From the NCBI GenBank assembly GCA_006384855.1, contig VCJN01002063.1:124001-188000 (forward strand): DNA of 64,000 nucleotides, in the 5' to 3' direction. Below, piece after piece: positions 60,243-64,000 of this stretch (the stretch's first letter is position 1; the number at the start of each line of letters is the position of its first letter). Made by a program: the position numbers and the translations under genes. The notes under the pieces were generated by a model. It saw only the letters and a program-made list of their open reading frames with translations. It made no database searches and had not been told where the DNA came from. The DNA is from Tetraselmis striata. Its lineage: Eukaryota > Chlorophyta > Chlorodendrophyceae > Chlorodendrales > Chlorodendraceae.

Positions 60243-60998
60243 ATGGTAAATCGCGAACTATTTCACGAGTACACGAAGAAATACGGACCCTGCGACATGG
60301 ACGGAGCTTGCTACAATGACGGCCTAAATTCTCAAGTTTCTAGTAGTTTTTGCTGTCCGATGCGCCCATTTCAGGAACAGGAACTCGGAGAATATCGGCG
60401 TGTCTGGCTAAATGCCTTGTATGACCGACGAATTGAAAAAATTTTGGGCCACTACCTTCGACATAAGTTATTGCATCCGCATCTACGAGCAATTATTGTG
60501 GTCCCAAAATGGTCGCGTAAGCCGTGGTTTCGACTACTTCGAAATTTTCGTCTGGTGGATGAGTTACCAGCGGAGACTTATGTGTTTACGTGGCCAACGA
60601 ACGATGGCATAGAAGGTGCGAGACATGATGTTGGCCCCACTCGATGGGCGACACAGATCTACGCCGACGATGACGCCGGCGTACGGTTTCTACCGCAGCA
60701 CCTGAGAACCCCACCGAAGCATGCGTGGACGCACTCGAAGGTTCTAGTAACTGCTGCCAGACGAGTGCTTCTGATTGTAGAAGACAGCGGACTGAATTGG
60801 GTTCCAGAAGGCAAGCGCGGCGACACGGACGCGACGCCGGAGACAACAGCAGCACGACGATTACTCGAGCAAACTGGGTATCGGGTACAGGAGAGCAATC
60901 TACGGTACCTCGGCACTCAGCGGACGGGAGACAGCCGGTGTCATGTGTACCTGTACCGCGTTCGTCGTAATATACTATACCTACGAAGACCCCTTTGA
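60243..60998 (+). CDS. Fusion ORF: adenine-methyltransferase-like half and Nudix-hydrolase-like half
   Basis: An intact 251-codon frame from ATG 60243 to TGA. Residues about 1-130 (FHEYTKKYGPCDMDGACYND; GLNSQV; VWLNALYDRRIEKILGHYLR; IIVVPKWSRKPWFRLLRNF) follow the pattern of the Dam-like N6-adenine methyltransferase domain carried by some algal and oomycete retroelements, but the NPPY/NPPF catalytic motif has become NALY. Residues about 160-235 (KVLVTAARRVLLIVEDSG; WVPEGKRGDTDATPETTAAR; RLLEQTGYRV) align with the Nudix box GX5EX7REUXEEXGU. The E of RE is Arg and the second E of EE is Gln, so catalysis is doubtful in this copy. It lies between the zinc knuckle and the protease. Domain calls are by motif reading only. 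Confidence 0.6.
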   Translation: MVNRELFHEYTKKYGPCDMDGACYNDGLNSQVSSSFCCPMRPFQEQELGEYRRVWLNALYDRRIEKILGHYLRHKLLHPHLRAIIVVPKWSRKPWFRLLRNFRLVDELPAETYVFTWPTNDGIEGARHDVGPTRWATQIYADDDAGVRFLPQHLRTPPKHAWTHSKVLVTAARRVLLIVEDSGLNWVPEGKRGDTDATPETTAARRLLEQTGYRVQESNLRYLGTQRTGDSRCHVYLYRVRRNILYLRRPL

Positions 60999-61169
60999 GC
61001 CGTGCACTATGGACAACCTGGAAGAATTATTGGAGGCACGATGTACGGGTTATCTGGAGACGGACACAGTACGCTATCCACTACGGTACGAAAGCTTGGG
61101 CGAACAAATTGATGAATATGTCAACCGTAACGTCCGACTACCTGGCGCAGACTCCACATCGCATTTGTG

Positions 61170-61927
61170 CAACGTGTCTTCACCGAGCGGTACCCGACTA
61201 TTGACCGTTACTGGCGGATTGCGAGGACGACACTGTAAAATACTGGTGGACTCTATCTGTTGCAACCGAAAATTTTGCGAGTACTGAATGGGTACAATTG
61301 CATCAGTGCCCTACAGTATCCGGAGGAAAATATCGCATTAAACTGGCGGACGGCAGTGTGAGTACCAGTACGAAACGGCTGAGGAACGAAGTACTTACCG
61401 TAGGAGCTTTCGACTACAAATTGGACGCTATAGTTACAGACCCGGAGAAATTCGACATTATTCTCGGACAACATTGGCTGGAAACAGGTAATCCTGACAT
61501 CGACTGGACTGCTAAAATCATTAAACACCGGAAGACTGGACAACACATTGCTACAACGGAGCAGTATACAGTACCTACCACGGTTTACCACCTGGACGCG
61601 GCTAAGATGGCGAAGGAGCTGAGGAAGAGTCGCGGTGAGGAACTGTTTGCTGTTGCAGTACGCGAGGTGTTCAATGCGGTAGCTGAACTGCGTACGGACC
61701 AGTCGACCGAGTGGACCGAGGAGCTCAAGGAGTCCCTTATGGAGTTTGCATGCATCATCGCGGAGCCTACAGACCTACCACCGGAGCGCGAGTTCGACTT
61801 TGAGATCAACCTGGAGAGCGATGAACCCCCCAAGGAACGAACGTACCGTATGTCACCAGCGGAGTTACAAGAGGTACGGTCACAACTGGAGGAACTGTTG
61901 GCAATAGGGTGGATTCGTCCGTCCAAG
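61170..61927 (+). pseudogene. Aspartic protease and linker to reverse transcriptase
   Basis: LLTVTGGLRGRHCKILVDS carries the protease DS(G) position. A frame shift follows and the text continues ATENFASTEWVQLHQCPTVS, YRIKLADGSVSTSTKR, IVTDPEKFDIILGQHWLETG and IDWTAKIIKHRK, the usual ILG-flap and DW end of gypsy proteases. The frame 61298-61930 then leads into the reverse transcriptase with ERTYRMSPAELQEVRSQLEE. Confidence 0.7.
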
Positions 61928-62450
61928 TAGTCAAACTACGGCGCCCCAATTTTATTTGTGCGTAAAAAAGACGGCACTATGCGTATGTGTGTGGACTACC
62001 GTAAATTGAATGACCTTACGAAGAAAGACCGGAGCCCGCTTCCTCGTATCGACGAATTATTGGACTCATTGCATGGTGCGACTACTTTCAATACTCCGGA
62101 CATTTACAAAGGCTATCATCAAGTACGAATTATAAACCGGAGGACATCCATAAAACAGCGTTCCGGACACACTATGAACTCTACGAGTACTGTGTGTTAC
62201 CTTTCGGCTTGACAAACGCCCCAGCTGGATTCCAGACCATGATGAACCGTGTTGTGAGACCATATCTCGGCAAATTCTGCGTGGTATACCTAGACGACGT
62301 GTTGATCTACAGCAAGACAGCTGAAGAGCATCTCGAACACATCACATTGGTGCTACGGGAGTTGCAACGACACCACTTGCATATCAAGCTGTCGAAGTGT
62401 TCGTTCGGCCGTACTAGCGTGGAGTTTTTTGGCTATATCGTCGAAGCATG
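61860..62450 (+). pseudogene. Reverse transcriptase of the gypsy element
   Basis: LLAIGWIRPSK, TAG (61928-61930), SNYGAPILFVRKKDGTMRMC, VDYRKLNDLTKKDRSPLPRI, then after a one-base shift near 62135 LPFGLTNAPAGFQTMMNRVV, and YLDDVLIYSKTAEEHLEHI with the catalytic Asp pair. A TGA at 62449-62451 follows GYIVEA. The domain is complete in outline but broken by stops and shifts. Confidence 0.85.
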
Positions 62451-62499
62451 ACAGATCAAGATGGACCCCCGGAAGGTGGAAGCCATGTTCAACAGTGGC

Positions 62500-63120
62500 T
62501 CGTGCCGAAGACAGTTAAGGACGTACAAGGTTTTCTCGGCCTTGCTGGCTATTACCGCAAGTTCATCCATAACTTCGCGGCTATTGCGGCGCCACTACAT
62601 GACTTGACGAAGAATCAACCGGAGTTTGTGTGGACGCCTCGTGCTGATGCAACGTTTCGTGCATTAAAGGACGCAATGGTATGCGCATCTGTACTGAGTA
62701 TGCCGGACACATCTGCGGACGCCTGTTACACATTGTATACAGATGCTTCTCGATTTGCAGTGGGAGCTGTGCTGCTGCAAGAGCAAGGCTCATGACTTCG
62801 ACATGTTGCGTACCATGCACGCAAGATGAACAAACACGAAGTTCACTACCCGGTGCATGAGCAAGAGTTGCTAGCGGTTCGTGATGCACTCATCAAGTTC
62901 CGATGCTACCTTGATGGAGCGGCGGGCTTTACGGTCATCACCGACCATGACACGCTACGACACTTCTTTTGTCAACGCGATTTGTCGACGTGGCAAGTAC
63001 AATGGCTGCAAAGTGTTTGCGCCTAACCAACGACATATGGACATCGTCTACAAGCGAGGAGCTGCCAAGTTTCCGGACGCCCTATCTCGGCGACCCGACT
63101 TGAAGGATGCGCTACAAGGG
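62500..63120 (+). pseudogene. RNase H domain of the gypsy element
   Basis: The connection region FLGLAGYYRKFIHNFAAIA leads to TLYTDASRFAVGAVLLQEQG (first catalytic Asp). A TGA follows at about 62793, then HVAYHARKMNKHEVHYPVHE, LLAVRDALIKFRCYLDGA and VITDHDTLRHFF. Downstream text (HMDIVYKRGAAKFPDALSR) is the usual link to the integrase zinc finger. Confidence 0.75.
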
Positions 63121-63299
63121 CTAGAATTGTTGAACAACTGGTCAGAAGACGAGGCTGACTGCGAAATAAATTCAGTTTTATTTGCTATGGAGTCGCGACT
63201 ACATGCGGACAACAAGTTTTACGATGAAATCAAGGCCGCATATAGCTCCGACGAATACCTGAAATCGAGGAAAGCTTTACCATCCTGGCTAGTACGTCA

Positions 63300-63954
63300 C
63301 AGTAATGGTCTAATGTACGCCTACGGCTCGCGACTTTATATACCAAATGTGGCGGACATGCGACAACGAGCACTGTACGAACTACATGACGCACCTACTG
63401 CTGGACACCTAGGAAGATGACGACTGCTGGCGCGTACTGTGGAACTGTACTGGTGGACCTGTATAAAACAGGCTGTCACCAACTACGTGCGACGGTGCCC
63501 TACATGTCAACGTATTAAGGCGGCCCGGCATAAGCCATACGGCTTACTTCAGCCCCATGCCGTACCGTCACGACCATTTGAGGTAATATCCCTGGATTTA
63601 ATCACAGATCTTCCGGAGTGCCAGGGGTATGACTCAGTAGTGATTTTCGTATGTCTACTGTCAAAGCGAGTAATTGTTGAGCCAGCTACGAAGGCAGTTA
63701 CTGCTGAAGGCCTGGCGGAAATTATGCATCGCTCAGTTTTTCGTCATGTCGGCCTACCGGCTAAACTTATCTCTGACCGAGACCCAAGATTTATGTCGGA
63801 ATTCGGCAAAATATGTTCAAGACCATGGGTACTAAGCTGAACATCTCTACAGCTTTTCATCTAGCAACCGATGGCCAGACGGAACGGACCAACCAAACTT
63901 GGGAGCAAGAGCTACGCTGCTACGTGCACCCTCTGCACGATGATTGGGTCAACG
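63300..63954 (+). pseudogene. Integrase of the gypsy element, truncated by a telomeric insertion
   Basis: The HHCC zinc finger is seen as LYELHDAPTAGHLGR, TGA (63418-63420), RLLARTVELYWW and RRCPTCQRIK. The catalytic core has VISLDLITDLPECQG (first Asp), [13 protein letters not shown] (second Asp) and, after a one-base shift near 63800, [18 protein letters not shown] (Glu). The text runs to LHDDWVNV and is then replaced by telomere-like repeats. Confidence 0.8.
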
Positions 63955-63992
63955 TTTAGGGTTTGAGATCACTAAACCCTAAACCCTAAACC
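63955..63992. repeat. Inverted TTTAGGG telomere-like insertion
   Basis: TTTAGGGTTT, a short spacer GAGATCACT, then AAACCCTAAACCCTAAACC, placed inside the integrase. The bases AACGT occur on both sides (63951-63955 and 63993-63997), as if the original ...GTCAACGTGGA had been opened and a few bases duplicated. Confidence 0.7.
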
Positions 63993-64000
63993 AACGTGGA

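Larger units (their letters stand above)
57932..63954 (+). mobile_element. Ty3/gypsy-type retrotransposon with an extra methyltransferase/Nudix-like ORF, decayed
   Basis: Order on the plus strand: gag, CCHC zinc knuckle, extra ORF, aspartic protease, reverse transcriptase, RNase H, integrase. That order of pol domains (integrase last) defines Ty3/gypsy. At least three TGA and one TAG in-frame stops plus several frameshifts show the copy is inactive. The right LTR is not in the window. The integrase is cut by a telomere-repeat insertion near 63955. Confidence 0.85.

Overview
This window reads as nuclear DNA of a green alga (Chlorophyta). The unique genes are GC-rich with many short GT-AG introns. 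Four host-type genes are recognisable: a SETD3/Rubisco-LSMT-type lysine methyltransferase, a peroxisomal-type enoyl-CoA isomerase, a plant-type CDKC kinase and a receptor-type guanylate cyclase. Long poly-C/poly-G tracts occur in introns and spacers. The only telomere-like repeat seen is the plant-type TTTAGGG. I cannot name a species.

Layout. 1-8.7 kb holds host genes: the methyltransferase (minus, runs off the left edge) is divergent from the isomerase (plus), followed by CDKC (plus). 8.7-13.4 kb has no supported protein gene, but has a dispersed repeat pair and a possible tRNA-derived SINE. 13.4-18.35 kb is a nine-exon receptor guanylate cyclase (minus), with a possible signal-peptide exon near 21.0 kb. 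All three host genes whose end is visible stop with TGA, and their exons join in frame with no internal stop.

From about 20 kb onward the window is almost entirely mobile DNA in nested and decaying copies: inverted-repeat families (20.3-22.4, 40.9-43.7, 52.8-54.0 kb); a tyrosine-recombinase element with split direct repeats (23.0-26.6 kb); two copies of a short conserved coding exon (27.2 and 40.1 kb); a 25-bp minisatellite (29.5 kb); an intron-containing RNase H-like transposase gene (31.2-35.4 kb); a 5.67-kb DNA transposon with 29-bp perfect terminal inverted repeats and two convergent genes (43.99-49.66 kb); a non-LTR-like reverse transcriptase with a C-terminal endonuclease-like region (49.9-52.8 kb, minus); a 2.4-kb LTR element (54.1-56.5 kb); a 1-kb TIR element (56.56-57.54 kb); and a Ty3/gypsy-type retrotransposon (57.9-63.95 kb).

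The most unusual item is the gypsy element. Between its gag zinc knuckle and its protease it carries an extra open reading frame joining a degenerate DNA-adenine-methyltransferase-like half to a Nudix-hydrolase-like half. Its integrase is interrupted by an inverted telomeric-repeat insertion. Many transposon frames in the window are broken by single in-frame TAG/TAA codons, which I read mainly as C-to-T decay at Gln codons, with codon reassignment as a less likely alternative.
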